Shown here one piece after another: positions 42,051 to 51,267 of a stretch of 64,000 nt of DNA (the stretch's first letter is position 1; the number at the start of each line of letters is the position of its first letter). Source of the DNA: Arthrobacter sp. OY3WO11 (GTDB lineage Bacteria; Actinomycetota; Actinomycetes; Actinomycetales; Micrococcaceae); the NCBI RefSeq assembly GCF_001641125.1, contig NZ_LWLP01000001.1, forward strand, positions 934,883 through 998,882, in the 5' to 3' direction. Both the position numbers and the translations under genes were made by a program. A model generated the notes under the pieces. It was not told where the DNA came from. It did no database searches and saw only the letters and a list, made by a program, of their open reading frames with translations.

Positions 42051-42727
42051 GCAGGATCTTGATTGTCGAGGATGAGGAGTCGTTCAGCGATCCCCTGTCC
42101 TATTTGCTGGGCAAGGAAGGGTTTGAGGTGGAGGTCGTGGACAACGGCCTGGACGCCATCACCGAATTTGACCGGAACGGCGCGGACCTGGTGCTGCTGG
42201 ATCTGCAGCTTCCCGGACTCTCAGGCACGGAGGTGTGCCGCCAGCTCCGCCAGCGGTCCAGCGTCCCGGTGATCATGCTGACGGCCAAAGACGCAGAAAT
42301 CGACAAAGTGGTGGGCCTGGAACTTGGCGCCGACGACTATGTCACCAAGCCCTATTCCTCCCGTGAGCTGGTGGCAAGGGTCAGGGCTGTACTGCGGCGC
42401 CAGGGCGAACCGGAGGAACTTGTATCTTCCACCGTGCAGGCGGGGCCGGTCCGGATGGACATCGAACGCCATGTGGTCAGCGTGGGCGGAGAGCAGGTGC
42501 TGCTGCCACTGAAGGAGTTCGAGCTCCTCGAAATGCTGCTGCGCAACTCGGGCCGTGTACTCACCCGCGGCCAGCTGATCGACCGTGTGTGGGGTTCCGA
42601 CTACGTGGGGGACACCAAAACCCTGGATGTCCACGTGAAGCGGTTGCGCGGAAAGATCGAGCCGGATCCTTCAGCCCCGCGGTTCCTGGTCACCGTGCGG
42701 GGGCTGGGCTACAAGTTCGAACCGTAG
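42047..42727 (+). CDS. regX3: Response regulator RegX3
   Basis: A 226-residue OmpR-family regulator. The receiver domain has the acidic pocket at EDEE (8-11), phospho-acceptor Asp52 in LLDLQLPG and the conserved lysine in TKPYSSREL. The winged-helix effector domain ends with GDTKTLDVHVKRLRGKIE and VRGLGYKFEP. The TTG start overlaps the senX3 TGA (TTGA) and follows GAGGAG at 7 bases. It should bind GTTCACC repeats, such as those upstream of phoU and senX3. A strong terminator follows. Confidence 0.96.
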   Translation: MSRILIVEDEESFSDPLSYLLGKEGFEVEVVDNGLDAITEFDRNGADLVLLDLQLPGLSGTEVCRQLRQRSSVPVIMLTAKDAEIDKVVGLELGADDYVTKPYSSRELVARVRAVLRRQGEPEELVSSTVQAGPVRMDIERHVVSVGGEQVLLPLKEFELLEMLLRNSGRVLTRGQLIDRVWGSDYVGDTKTLDVHVKRLRGKIEPDPSAPRFLVTVRGLGYKFEP

Positions 42728-42775
42728 GGCGCCGCCTCTGGCAGCCGCCAGGACAGGGGACAGTTTACGAATGAC

Positions 42776-42814
42776 ATACAAAAGGAGGGGCCCGACGGGC
42801 CCCTCCTTTTGTAT
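42776..42814. terminator. Bidirectional terminator between regX3 and lpqE
   Basis: Eighteen-base perfect arms (42776-42793 and 42797-42814) with a three-base loop. The stem begins with A residues and ends with T residues, so both strands have the T-run of an intrinsic terminator. Confidence 0.9.
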
Positions 42815-42843
42815 TCTTGAATGCTGGCCGCCAGCGTGGTTGC

Positions 42844-43407
42844 CTAGTGGCCGCCGCCCCCGGCGGCTTCTTCGGATTCCGACGGCGACGGGCTGGCGGA
42901 GGTGGGTGCAGGAGTGCTCCCGGCCGGCAGGTACTCCTTGTACTCGGGCAGCGTGGTGTCCAGCACGGGAACCTTTACAGTGTTGCTGACGTTGGTGCCG
43001 TCTTCGCTGATCTTGACGTCCACGAGCGAGCCCGGGATGCCTCCCGTGGTGCTGAGGATGGCTTCGTCGGAGCTCTCGTTAAGCAGGGTGGACGAGTTGG
43101 CCTTGACGGGAACTTCGGTCTGCGAACCTTCCGCACCGTTGACCGTGAGGGTCACGTCCTGGGAGGAGGAGTTGTAGACGGCGCCGATCAGGCGGCCCGG
43201 CTGGTCCTCGCCCGCGGAGACGATCAGGACGTTCCGGAGCTGGAGCGGGCCGAGGTCGGCGATGATGCCGTCAGACGCCTGGTACCGGGCGGTGGTCTGC
43301 TGGGAATTGGTGTACCCGCAGCCCGACGTCAGCAGGCCCACGCCAAGGGCGGCTGCCGTCAGTGCCAGTTTGCCGCGCTGGGCCCGGGTCATCGCAGTGA
43401 AACGCAC
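42844..43407 (-). CDS. lpqE: LpqE-like lipoprotein
   Basis: A 187-residue exported lipoprotein. The signal peptide ends in the lipobox LTSGC at about residues 26-30. The mature part (about 40-155) looks like an all-beta domain with YNSSSQDVTLTVNG, followed by a proline-, serine- and glutamate-rich tail ending in glycines and histidine. Position and type match lpqE beside carD in mycobacteria, so I use that name by synteny. GTG 43407 follows GAGGAG at 8 bases. The function is not known; copper- or envelope-related roles have been suggested for similar folds. Confidence 0.8.
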   Translation of the reverse strand: MRFTAMTRAQRGKLALTAAALGVGLLTSGCGYTNSQQTTARYQASDGIIADLGPLQLRNVLIVSAGEDQPGRLIGAVYNSSSQDVTLTVNGAEGSQTEVPVKANSSTLLNESSDEAILSTTGGIPGSLVDVKISEDGTNVSNTVKVPVLDTTLPEYKEYLPAGSTPAPTSASPSPSESEEAAGGGGH

Positions 43408-43664
43408 GTCGCGTACTCCTCAAGAGTCTTGAAACATTAATCACGCATAGCCTATCCGCAAAGCAGGCCAAACGAGGATTCGGCGGTGTCACATCACCCT
43501 TCCTTCAGCGCCCTCACATGCACTATTATCCGCGTTCGTCAAGGGGGTGAAAGGGTCCGATTAGGCCCATTTTCCGCGTATTTCTGCGGTTCCAGGCCCT
43601 CTTCCCGGCCGGTCATATGCCTGAATCGTGATAAACTGGTCAGCGGGAAAGGGGAAATGTCCAC

Positions 43665-44147
43665 ATGGTATTTGAGGTCGGCGAGACAGTAGTTTACCCT
43701 CACCACGGTGCTGCGAAGATTGAAGAAATCAAGATGCGCACCATCAAGGGCGAAGAGAAAATGTATCTCAAGCTCAAGGTGGCTCAGGGTGATCTGACCA
43801 TTGAAGTTCCAGCAGAGAACGTTGACCTTGTTGGGGTTCGGGACGTAGTGGGCAAGGAAGGCCTGGAGCACGTATTTGATGTGCTTCGTGCTGAGTTCAC
43901 GGAAGAACCCACCAACTGGTCACGTAGGTACAAGGCAAACCTGGAGAAGCTTGCTTCCGGTGACGTCATCAAGGTAGCAGAGGTCGTCCGCGACCTGTGG
44001 CGCCGCGATCACGACCGGGGCCTTTCCGCAGGCGAGAAGCGAATGCTGGCCAAGGCCCGGCAGATTCTGATTTCAGAACTGGCGTTGGCTGAGAAGACCG
44101 ACGAGGAGAAGGCTGCAAGCGTTCTCGACGAGGTCCTGGCTTCCTAA
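43665..44147 (+). CDS. carD: RNA polymerase-binding transcription factor CarD
   Basis: A 160-residue protein that binds the RNA polymerase beta subunit and stabilises open complexes, notably at rRNA promoters. The N-terminal Tudor-like domain begins [20 protein letters not shown] (about 1-60). The helical DNA-contact domain includes [21 protein letters not shown] and ends with [13 protein letters not shown]. The ATG at 43665 is preceded by a purine-rich stretch. A likely -10 is TAAACT (43632-43637), giving a leader of about 20 bases. A terminator follows before ispD. Confidence 0.96.
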   Translation: MVFEVGETVVYPHHGAAKIEEIKMRTIKGEEKMYLKLKVAQGDLTIEVPAENVDLVGVRDVVGKEGLEHVFDVLRAEFTEEPTNWSRRYKANLEKLASGDVIKVAEVVRDLWRRDHDRGLSAGEKRMLAKARQILISELALAEKTDEEKAASVLDEVLAS

Positions 44148-44155
44148 GAATTGAA

Positions 44156-44183
44156 CCCCGGTGCCACCCACGTGGCGCCGGGG
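44156..44183 (+). terminator. Intrinsic terminator of carD
   Basis: Arms CCCCGGTGCCAC (44156-44167) and GTGGCGCCGGGG (44172-44183) with a CCAC loop and one T-G wobble, followed by CTTCTTTTT. Confidence 0.9.
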
Positions 44184-44268
44184 CTTCTTTTTGCCCAAAA
44201 TCCTGTCCTGAAGATTCAAGCGCAGGTGTTCAGGCGCCGGCGGCCCGCAGGGACGTAGGCTAGTCCGC

Positions 44269-45051
44269 ATGAGCGAAACACCCACCCGCCCGGTCACCGC
44301 AGTGATCCTGGTGGCAGCAGGTTCAGGGCAGAGGCTGGGCTACGGCATTCCGAAAGCGGCGGTGCCACTGGGCGGCGAACCTATTCTGATGCATGCCCTC
44401 CGAGGCATTGTCGCCTCCGGAACCGGCAGTCAGGTGTGCATCGCGCTGCCTCCCGGCGAGGACACGCTCCGCCGGCTGTGCGAGGAGTTCCGGCAGGAAC
44501 TGGCCGACGGCGGTCCCCTCCTTACCATTGTGGACGGCGGCGCCACCCGGGCAGAGTCCGTCCGCGCCGGCATGGCAGCCCTGATGGACGGCATAGAGGC
44601 AGTGCTTGTGCATGACGCCGCCCGTGCCCTTACACCCGAGTCGGTCTTCCACCGCGTCACCGACGCACTTGCCGCAGGGGCGGCTGCGGTCATTCCTGCC
44701 GTAGCGGTGGTGGACACCGTCAAGACGGTCGCGGCCACCACGGGGAAGGACGCCGGCCTGGCGCCGGAGGTAGTGACCGGAACAGCGCCCCGTGAGGAAC
44801 TCCGTGCGGTGCAGACGCCCCAGGGGTTCCACCTCGACACGTTGCTGAAAGCGCACGAGGCTGCGAGGAGCCTTGACCAGAAAGAATCAGCAGCGGTCAC
44901 CGACGACGCAATGCTTGTTGAAATGCTCGGGATTCCCGTCCACGTGGTCCGGGGGTCCACCCAGTCCCTGAAGATCACCACTCCGCTGGATCTGATCCTC
45001 GCCGAAGGGCTCCTGGAGGGCCCGCTGGGTGCGCGCTGGGTGGAAGGCTAG
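44269..45051 (+). CDS. ispD: 2-C-methyl-D-erythritol 4-phosphate cytidylyltransferase
   Basis: A 260-residue enzyme of the MEP isoprenoid pathway that joins CTP and MEP. The CTP loop is [17 protein letters not shown] (about 14-30). [10 protein letters not shown] (about 115) and VQTPQGFH (about 185) are family blocks. The ATG at 44269 has TAGGCT exactly 7 bases upstream, suggesting a leaderless mRNA with its own promoter after the carD terminator. ispF follows after two bases. Confidence 0.95.
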   Translation: MSETPTRPVTAVILVAAGSGQRLGYGIPKAAVPLGGEPILMHALRGIVASGTGSQVCIALPPGEDTLRRLCEEFRQELADGGPLLTIVDGGATRAESVRAGMAALMDGIEAVLVHDAARALTPESVFHRVTDALAAGAAAVIPAVAVVDTVKTVAATTGKDAGLAPEVVTGTAPREELRAVQTPQGFHLDTLLKAHEAARSLDQKESAAVTDDAMLVEMLGIPVHVVRGSTQSLKITTPLDLILAEGLLEGPLGARWVEG

Positions 45052-45053
45052 CA

Positions 45054-45569
45054 ATGGAACCTGCGGAAATGATCATCCCCCGCTCCGGCATCGGCCTGGA
45101 TGTGCACGCCTATGCCCCCGAAGACCATCCCCGCCCGCTGTGGCTTGGCGGATTGCTGTGGCCGGGTGAGCGCGGACTCGCCGGGCACTCCGACGGTGAC
45201 CCTGTAGCGCACGCGGCTGCGGACGCGCTCTTCTCCGCCGCCGGGCTGGGTGACCTGGGTACGCACTTCGGTACGGACCGGCCCGAGTTCGCCGGCGCCG
45301 CGGGAACCACGCTGCTGGCCGAGGCTGCGCGGATTGTCCGCGCTGCCGGGTTTGAGATCGGCAACATTGCGGTCCAGTTCGTCGCCAACCGGCCCAAGTT
45401 CGGGCCGCGCCGGGAGGAATCGCAGCAGGTCCTGAGCGACGCCGCCGACGCGCCGGTGAGCGTCACGGCCACCACCAGTGACCACCTTGGATTCACCGGC
45501 CGGGGAGAAGGCATCTCCGCGGTGGCCACCGCTTTGGTGTATCCAAGGCCGCACCTTCCCATCAGCTAA
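45054..45569 (+). CDS. ispF: 2-C-methyl-D-erythritol 2,4-cyclodiphosphate synthase
   Basis: A 171-residue enzyme of the MEP pathway that cyclises CDP-ME 2-phosphate. The metal-binding DVHAY (Asp15, His17) and [15 protein letters not shown] (about 43-57) are clear. FVANRPKFG and [17 protein letters not shown] are the remaining blocks. The ATG at 45054 starts two bases after the ispD stop with GGAAGG upstream; an ATG five codons further is possible. It is coupled to ispD, and cysS follows 9 bases later. Confidence 0.95.
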   Translation: MEPAEMIIPRSGIGLDVHAYAPEDHPRPLWLGGLLWPGERGLAGHSDGDPVAHAAADALFSAAGLGDLGTHFGTDRPEFAGAAGTTLLAEAARIVRAAGFEIGNIAVQFVANRPKFGPRREESQQVLSDAADAPVSVTATTSDHLGFTGRGEGISAVATALVYPRPHLPIS

Positions 45570-45578
45570 TCTGGAGCG

Positions 45579-47036
45579 GTGACCCTGCGCTTCTATGACA
45601 CCTCCTCCGCCGAAGTCCGGAACTTCGTCCCCCTCGTCGAGGGCAAGGCCAGCCTCTACTACTGCGGGGCCACGGTGCAGGGCATGCCCCACGTAGGCCA
45701 TATCCGCTCAGCCATCGCTTTCGACCAGCTCACCCGCTGGCTGACCTACCGCGGCTTCGCGGTCACGGTGGTCCGGAATGTCACGGACATCGACGACAAG
45801 ATCCTGGCCAAGTCCGCTGAATCCTTCGAACCCGGCTTCGACTCCGGACCGGACTCGGTCCGCGAGGAAGAATGGTGGGCGCTGGCCTACCGCTACGAGC
45901 AGGAGTTCCTCAAGGCCTACGACACCCTGGGTGTCTCCCGGCCCACTTACGAGCCGCGTGCCACCGGCCATATCCCCGAGATGCACGCCCTCATCCAGCT
46001 GCTGATCGACCGCGGCCACGCCTACCCCGCCCTGGACGGCTCCGGAGACGTATACTTCGACGTCCGTTCCTGGAGCAAGTACGGTGCCCTGACCCGGCAG
46101 AACATTGATGATATGCAGGCAGCGCCTGATGCTGACCCCAGGGGTAAAAAGGACCCACGCGACTTCGCCTTGTGGAAGGGCTCCAAAGAGGGAGAGCCGA
46201 CGACGGCGAGCTGGGCCTCCCCGTGGGGCGCCGGCCGTCCGGGCTGGCACCTGGAATGCTCCGCAATGGTCACCAAATACCTTGGCACCGAGTTCGATAT
46301 CCACGGCGGCGGCCTTGACCTTCGCTTCCCGCACCACGAGAACGAAATGGCCCAGTCCCAGGCCGCCGGCCACCCGTTCGCCAGCTTCTGGATGCACAAC
46401 GGCATGGTGACCTACCAGGGCGAAAAGATGTCGAAGTCCATCGGCAACACCATCAGCCCGGCCGAGATGCTCGAACTCGCATCGCCGCGGGTGGTCCGCT
46501 ACTACCTGGGGCAGGCGCACTACCGCTCCGTCCTGGACTACCGTCCCACTTCCCTGCAGGAAGCCGCAGCCGCCGTCGAACGCATTGATGGGTTCATCAG
46601 CCGTGCGGTTCGGGCCCTGTCCGCGGGCGGTGAGTACAGCTTCGCCACCTACGGCACCGTGCCGGAACCATTCGAACGTGCCATGGACGAGGACCTCAAC
46701 GTGCCGCAGGCCCTGGCCGTGCTCCACGAAACGGTCCGGTCCGGCAACACTGCTTTGACTGAAGGAAAGCTGGAGGATGCGCGGCAAGCCCTGCACTATG
46801 TCCACGACATGCTGCGCGTTCTGGGCCTGAACGACGTCGCTTCCGGTTCCGTCGCGGACACCCGGGAATCAGCGGCGTTGTCAGTACTCGTGGAAGCCCA
46901 ACTCGTGGCCCGCGCCGAGGCCCGGGCCACCAAGGACTGGACTGCCTCGGACGCCATCCGGGACACCCTGGCTGCCGCCGGCGTGGTGGTGGAGGATGGA
47001 CCGGACGGTCCCACCTGGAGCCTCAAGCGGGACTGA
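45579..47036 (+). CDS. cysS: Cysteinyl-tRNA synthetase
   Basis: A 485-residue class I synthetase. The zinc ligand Cys29 lies in YYCGATVQGMPHVGHIR, whose HVGH part is the HIGH motif. GEKMSKSIGN carries KMSKS at about 285. The zinc ligands HHENE and the WHLECSAM block are present. It charges tRNA-Cys. The start is GTG 45579. It belongs to the ispD-ispF-cysS run, the same order as in mycobacteria. A 103-base gap follows before rlmB. Confidence 0.96.
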   Translation: MTLRFYDTSSAEVRNFVPLVEGKASLYYCGATVQGMPHVGHIRSAIAFDQLTRWLTYRGFAVTVVRNVTDIDDKILAKSAESFEPGFDSGPDSVREEEWWALAYRYEQEFLKAYDTLGVSRPTYEPRATGHIPEMHALIQLLIDRGHAYPALDGSGDVYFDVRSWSKYGALTRQNIDDMQAAPDADPRGKKDPRDFALWKGSKEGEPTTASWASPWGAGRPGWHLECSAMVTKYLGTEFDIHGGGLDLRFPHHENEMAQSQAAGHPFASFWMHNGMVTYQGEKMSKSIGNTISPAEMLELASPRVVRYYLGQAHYRSVLDYRPTSLQEAAAAVERIDGFISRAVRALSAGGEYSFATYGTVPEPFERAMDEDLNVPQALAVLHETVRSGNTALTEGKLEDARQALHYVHDMLRVLGLNDVASGSVADTRESAALSVLVEAQLVARAEARATKDWTASDAIRDTLAAAGVVVEDGPDGPTWSLKRD

Positions 47037-47139
47037 CCGGAGCCACCACCAGCAGGCTGTTGGCACCGGCGCGGGCGATTTTTCCTGGTTCAGTAGACTG
47101 GTAGGCAGACTCAGTCAACACAATCAAGGGTGGAACACA

Positions 47140-48129
47140 ATGGCCAACAATGGTCGCCGATCGGTTAAAGCGAAGAAGGGCCCAACCATCGGGACCGGTG
47201 GCCACGGCCGCAAGGCCCTGGAAGGCAAGGGCCCCACGCCCAAGGCGGAGGACCGCCCCTACCACAAAGCGCACAAGGCCAAGCAACTCTCGGAGCGGTC
47301 CGCAGCCAAGCGCAACCCGGGCGCCCGCAGCGCCGGGGCAGCCCGGTCCGGCCCCAAGGGCCGCGCCACCGAGGAAGTCGTCACCGGCCGCAACTCTGTG
47401 GTGGAAGCCCTGCGCGCCGGCATCCCGGCCAAGGCGCTGCACGTCGCCATCCGCATCGAAATGGACGACCGCGTCAAGGAATCGCTGAAGCTCGCCGCCG
47501 AGCGCGGCATCCCGTTGCTGGAAACCGGCAAGCCTGAACTGGACCGGATGACCGATGACGCCGTGCACCAGGGACTGGTGCTGCAGATTCCCCCTTATGA
47601 CTACCAGGATGCCTACGAACTGGCTGAAGACACAGTCGATAAGTGGAAGAAGGGCCACATCTCCAACGCGCCGCTCTTCGTGGCGCTGGACGGCATTACC
47701 GATCCCCGCAACCTCGGTGCCATCATCCGCTCGGTTTCCGCCTTTAGCGGCCACGGCGTCATCGTCCCCGAACGCCGCTCCGTGGGTGTGACCGCCTCAG
47801 CTTGGAAGACCAGTGCCGGCGCTGCAGTCCGCGTACCCGTGGCACGGGCATCGAACCTCAACAACGCCCTGAAGCAGTTCAAGAACATGGGCATTTTCGT
47901 CCTGGGCCTGGACGGCGACGGCGACGTTTCCCTTCCTGACCTGACGCTTGCCACCGAACCCGTGTGCATCGTGGTGGGCTCGGAAGGCAAGGGCCTCAGC
48001 AGGCTGGTCCGCGAGAACTGCGACCAGATCGTGTCCATCCCCATTGACTCCGCGATGGAATCGCTGAATGCCTCCATGGCCGTGGGCATCTCGCTCTACG
48101 AGGTCTCCCGGCAGCGGGCAGCCAAGTAG
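47140..48129 (+). CDS. rlmB: 23S rRNA 2'-O-methyltransferase RlmB
   Basis: A 329-residue SpoU-family enzyme that methylates the ribose of a guanosine in 23S rRNA. The N-terminal ~75 residues are a basic, low-complexity tail. The substrate-binding domain starts at VTGRNSVVEALRAGIP. The SPOUT motifs are DGITDPRNLGAIIRS, VVGSEGKGLSRLV and IPIDSAMESLNASMAVGISLYE, which form the trefoil knot. The ATG at 47140 follows AAGGG at 9 bases. Synteny with cysS fits mycobacteria. Confidence 0.94.
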   Translation: MANNGRRSVKAKKGPTIGTGGHGRKALEGKGPTPKAEDRPYHKAHKAKQLSERSAAKRNPGARSAGAARSGPKGRATEEVVTGRNSVVEALRAGIPAKALHVAIRIEMDDRVKESLKLAAERGIPLLETGKPELDRMTDDAVHQGLVLQIPPYDYQDAYELAEDTVDKWKKGHISNAPLFVALDGITDPRNLGAIIRSVSAFSGHGVIVPERRSVGVTASAWKTSAGAAVRVPVARASNLNNALKQFKNMGIFVLGLDGDGDVSLPDLTLATEPVCIVVGSEGKGLSRLVRENCDQIVSIPIDSAMESLNASMAVGISLYEVSRQRAAK

Positions 48130-48235
48130 GAGCCGGCGGGTACTGCCAACTGTAGTGCCCGCTTCGCTGAGCAGTACCCGGCGCAACCAAGGCGTCCGGG
48201 CAGGTCACGTGCCGCTGGCGGCTAATATTTAGGTG

Positions 48236-50347
48236 ATGGTCATGCCGCTCTTCGACACTGCTTCCACCATGGACGCCTCCACGGCCGTTCCGCTCGGTGT
48301 GAGTGTTCCGCGCGCTGATTCGGGGGGCTCACGCCACCGGGCAGGCGGGCGTGCCAACGTGGCCTGCTATGCGCCGGGCATCTCCAGCCTGGAAATCGCG
48401 TATATCGCCCCTGGCGGGGAGTGGAAGCTGCAGTCGCTGCCCAACGTTACGCATGGGGTCCACCACGGGATCGTTGAGGACCTGCCGTGCGGATCCCGCT
48501 ATGGTTTCCGTGCGGCGTCCAGCGAGCAGTCGCTGCCTTTTGCCGTGCCCACCGCGGACGTTGATGACGACGGCGGCCAGCCGCTGCTGCTTGATCCGTA
48601 CGGCAGGGCCGTGGACCAGCGCGATGGGTTCCTGACCAGCGTGCGCATGGCGGGGGACTTCGACTGGGGAACAGACGAACGCCTCAGGCTGCCGTGGCGC
48701 AACACGATCATTTATGAGGCGCATGTCCGCGGACAAAGCATGCTCCACCCGGATGTTCCGGAGGAACTGCGCGGCACGTACGCCGGCATGGCCCACCCTG
48801 CCATCATCGAGCACCTCACCAGCCTGGGAATCACGTCGGTCCAGCTGCTGCCGGTGCACTTCCACCTGGATGAACCCCACCTGCAGGACCTGGGACTGAC
48901 CAATTACTGGGGCTACAACACGGCGGCTTTCTTCTCCCTGCACCCCGGCTACGCCACCCGGGCAGCCCAGGAAGCCGGTCCGCAGGCCGTCCAGGACGAG
49001 TTCAAGGGAATGGTCAAACTCCTCCACGCCGCAGGGCTGGAAGTCATCCTCGACGTCGTCTACAACCACACCGCCGAGGGCGGCCCCGACGGCCAGACCA
49101 TCAGCTTCCGCGGACTGGGGGAGCAGGCGTACTACCGCACGGACGGACACGGAAAGTACGTGGACACCACGGGCTGCGGAAACAGCCTGAACTTTGGTGA
49201 ACCACGTGTGGTCCAGATGGTCCTGGACTCCCTTCGGTACTGGGTGGATGAGTTCCATATCGACGGCTTCCGCTTCGACCTCGCCGTGACGCTGTGCCGG
49301 AACGCTGCCAACGACTTCGACCCCCGGCACCCGTTCCTCGTTGCCATCGCCGCGGACCCTGTCCTTTCGGACGTCAAACTGATTGCCGAGCCCTGGGACG
49401 TGGGTTACGGCGGCTGGCAGACCGGGCGGTTCCCGGGCGGCTGGGTTGACTGGAATGACCACTTCCGTGACGCGCTGCGCTCATTCTGGCTGGCTGACCG
49501 GGCTGCCCTGGAAGCTGGGGGCCACGGCGGGTCCCTGGCCAAGCTCGCGGACGGGCTGTCCGGTTCCGCTGCCTTGTTCCAGGCCTCCGGCCGTTCCCGC
49601 CTGGCATCGGTCAACTTCATTACCTCCCACGACGGCTTCACGCTCAATGACCTCGTCTCGTTCGACCGCAAGCACAATGAGGACAACGGCGAGGAGAACA
49701 GGGACGGGCACGGAGACAACCGCAGTTACAACCATGGCGTCGAAGGCCCCACCGAGGACGGCGTCATCCTGGCCGGGAGGGCCCAGTCCCGCCGCAACCT
49801 CATGGCATCGCTGCTCATCTCCCTGGGCGTGCCCATGATCACCGCCGGCGATGAGCTGGCGCGGACCCAGCAGGGTAACAACAACGCGTACTGCCAGGAC
49901 AACCCCATCGCCTGGCTGGACTGGACCCGCACTCCGGAATCACACGAAATGCTCCGCAGCACCAAGCGGTACATTCGCCTGCGCAAGGAGTTCCTCGCCG
50001 CGCAGCCCCACAACTTCCCTGTCCGGGACGAGCAGTCGTACCTCCACTGGTTCGACCAGGACGGCCATCCCATGTCCATGGACCGCTGGAACGATCCCCA
50101 TCACCGCGTGGTGCAGCTCCTGCTCGGATCCGACAACGGCGCCCTCGCCGGCCTGATGGTGGTGAACGGCAGCAACACCGACGTCCAGATCACCTTGCCC
50201 CGGGTCACCGCACAAGGCACCCACCCGCAGATGTTCGAGCTCCGCCTGACAACCTCGCCGCTCCACGAGCTTCGCCAGGGCGGCCGGGTTGCGTCGGGCG
50301 AGAAGGACCTCGTCGAAGCCCATTCCATCAGCATCTACCGCACGTAG
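48236..50347 (+). CDS. glgX: Glycogen debranching enzyme GlgX
   Basis: A 703-residue isoamylase-type GH13 enzyme that hydrolyses alpha-1,6 branches of limit glycogen. The N-terminal CBM48 region lies at about 20-125. The catalytic domain has VVYNHTAEG, FHIDGFRFDLA with nucleophile Asp348, LIAEPWDVG with the acid Glu, and FITSHDGFTLNDLV. The acidic loop DRKHNEDNGEENRDGHGDN is typical of GlgX. I chose ATG 48236 because TAATAT lies exactly 7 bases upstream. A barnase-type gene follows after 45 bases. Confidence 0.94.
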   Translation: MVMPLFDTASTMDASTAVPLGVSVPRADSGGSRHRAGGRANVACYAPGISSLEIAYIAPGGEWKLQSLPNVTHGVHHGIVEDLPCGSRYGFRAASSEQSLPFAVPTADVDDDGGQPLLLDPYGRAVDQRDGFLTSVRMAGDFDWGTDERLRLPWRNTIIYEAHVRGQSMLHPDVPEELRGTYAGMAHPAIIEHLTSLGITSVQLLPVHFHLDEPHLQDLGLTNYWGYNTAAFFSLHPGYATRAAQEAGPQAVQDEFKGMVKLLHAAGLEVILDVVYNHTAEGGPDGQTISFRGLGEQAYYRTDGHGKYVDTTGCGNSLNFGEPRVVQMVLDSLRYWVDEFHIDGFRFDLAVTLCRNAANDFDPRHPFLVAIAADPVLSDVKLIAEPWDVGYGGWQTGRFPGGWVDWNDHFRDALRSFWLADRAALEAGGHGGSLAKLADGLSGSAALFQASGRSRLASVNFITSHDGFTLNDLVSFDRKHNEDNGEENRDGHGDNRSYNHGVEGPTEDGVILAGRAQSRRNLMASLLISLGVPMITAGDELARTQQGNNNAYCQDNPIAWLDWTRTPESHEMLRSTKRYIRLRKEFLAAQPHNFPVRDEQSYLHWFDQDGHPMSMDRWNDPHHRVVQLLLGSDNGALAGLMVVNGSNTDVQITLPRVTAQGTHPQMFELRLTTSPLHELRQGGRVASGEKDLVEAHSISIYRT

Positions 50348-50392
50348 CTTTATCGACCTAGCTGCATCGACCTAACTCCCGGGATCACAAGA

Positions 50393-50887
50393 ATGCGCAA
50401 CCGCTCCATCCTTCCCTTGCTGCTGGCCGGCCTGGTGGTACTGGCCCTGTTTGCTTTCGGTGGCACCGGATTCCTGGGCCAGCTGACCGAAAGTACGACG
50501 CCGGAGGCCACCTTCAGCGCCGTGCCTGCGCCGGGTGCCGCTTCCGGAGAGCCGGCGGCACCAGCCCCGGCCCCGCCCACGGCCGCGCCGGAGAATACTT
50601 CCGGGTTGCCGGAGGTTCGGGAGTCTGCGCTTCCTGCCGAGGGCCGCAGGGTACTCAACCTGATCCGTGCCGGCGGACCGTACCGCTACAGCCAGGATGA
50701 CCAGACGTTCGGCAACTTCGAACGCATCCTGCCGCGGCGGGACAGGGGTTACTACCGCGAGTACACGGTGCCAACGCCTGGAGAGTCGGACAGGGGTGCA
50801 CGCCGCATCGTAGCCGGGGCCGGCGGCGACAAGTACTACACCGAGGACCACTACGAGTCCTTTAAGTTCATCGCGGAAGGCAGCTGA
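50393..50887 (+). CDS. Exported barnase-type ribonuclease
   Basis: A 164-residue guanyl-specific ribonuclease of the N1/T1/barnase family. A hydrophobic segment at about 7-27 is a signal peptide or anchor, followed by a proline- and alanine-rich linker (about 40-75). The catalytic domain contains FERILP with Glu110, GARRIVAG (Arg137/138) and TEDHYESF with His153, the catalytic Glu-Arg-His set. A barstar-like inhibitor gene follows after 8 bases. The ATG at 50393 has no strong ribosome-binding site. Confidence 0.9.
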   Translation: MRNRSILPLLLAGLVVLALFAFGGTGFLGQLTESTTPEATFSAVPAPGAASGEPAAPAPAPPTAAPENTSGLPEVRESALPAEGRRVLNLIRAGGPYRYSQDDQTFGNFERILPRRDRGYYREYTVPTPGESDRGARRIVAGAGGDKYYTEDHYESFKFIAEGS

Positions 50888-50895
50888 GCAAAACC

Positions 50896-51252
50896 ATGAA
50901 GATCTACTCCGGAGACACCTGGACCCTGGAGGAACTGCAGGAACAGGTGGCCGCCGCCGGCCGCCGCAGCCTGGTGGTCCCCGCTGCGGACAGCAGGAAA
51001 GCGGTTCTGGAAGCATTCGGCGAGGTCCTGGACTTCCCTGAACACTACGGCGTGAACCTGGACGCGCTGAACGATTCACTGCACGACTTTGCGGACAGCA
51101 TCACCGACAACGGCAATCCTCCCGTTACCGTCCTGTGGTTGGTGGCCGCTCCCTTCCGCAGCGACAGGTCCTTCGGAATCATGTGCGAAATCCTCCAGGA
51201 CGCTGAGCGCTACGCCGGCAAGGACCTCGCCGTCACCGCCGTCCTGCTCTAG
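50896..51252 (+). CDS. Barstar-type ribonuclease inhibitor
   Basis: A 118-residue protein of the barstar family that blocks barnase-like ribonucleases. It matches the fold: an N-terminal strand, a helix with DSRKAVLEAFGEVLDFPEHYG, then NLDALNDSLHDF, the segment whose acidic residues cap the ribonuclease active site. It lacks a signal peptide and should act in the cytoplasm as immunity. It lies 8 bases after the ribonuclease gene on the same strand. Confidence 0.92.
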   Translation: MKIYSGDTWTLEELQEQVAAAGRRSLVVPAADSRKAVLEAFGEVLDFPEHYGVNLDALNDSLHDFADSITDNGNPPVTVLWLVAAPFRSDRSFGIMCEILQDAERYAGKDLAVTAVLL

Positions 51253-51267
51253 CCAGCCTGCCCGGCA

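Noticed and set aside
50348..50385. Short direct repeat ATCGACCTA before the barnase gene
   Set aside because: Two imperfect copies of about 9 bases are too little to call an element.
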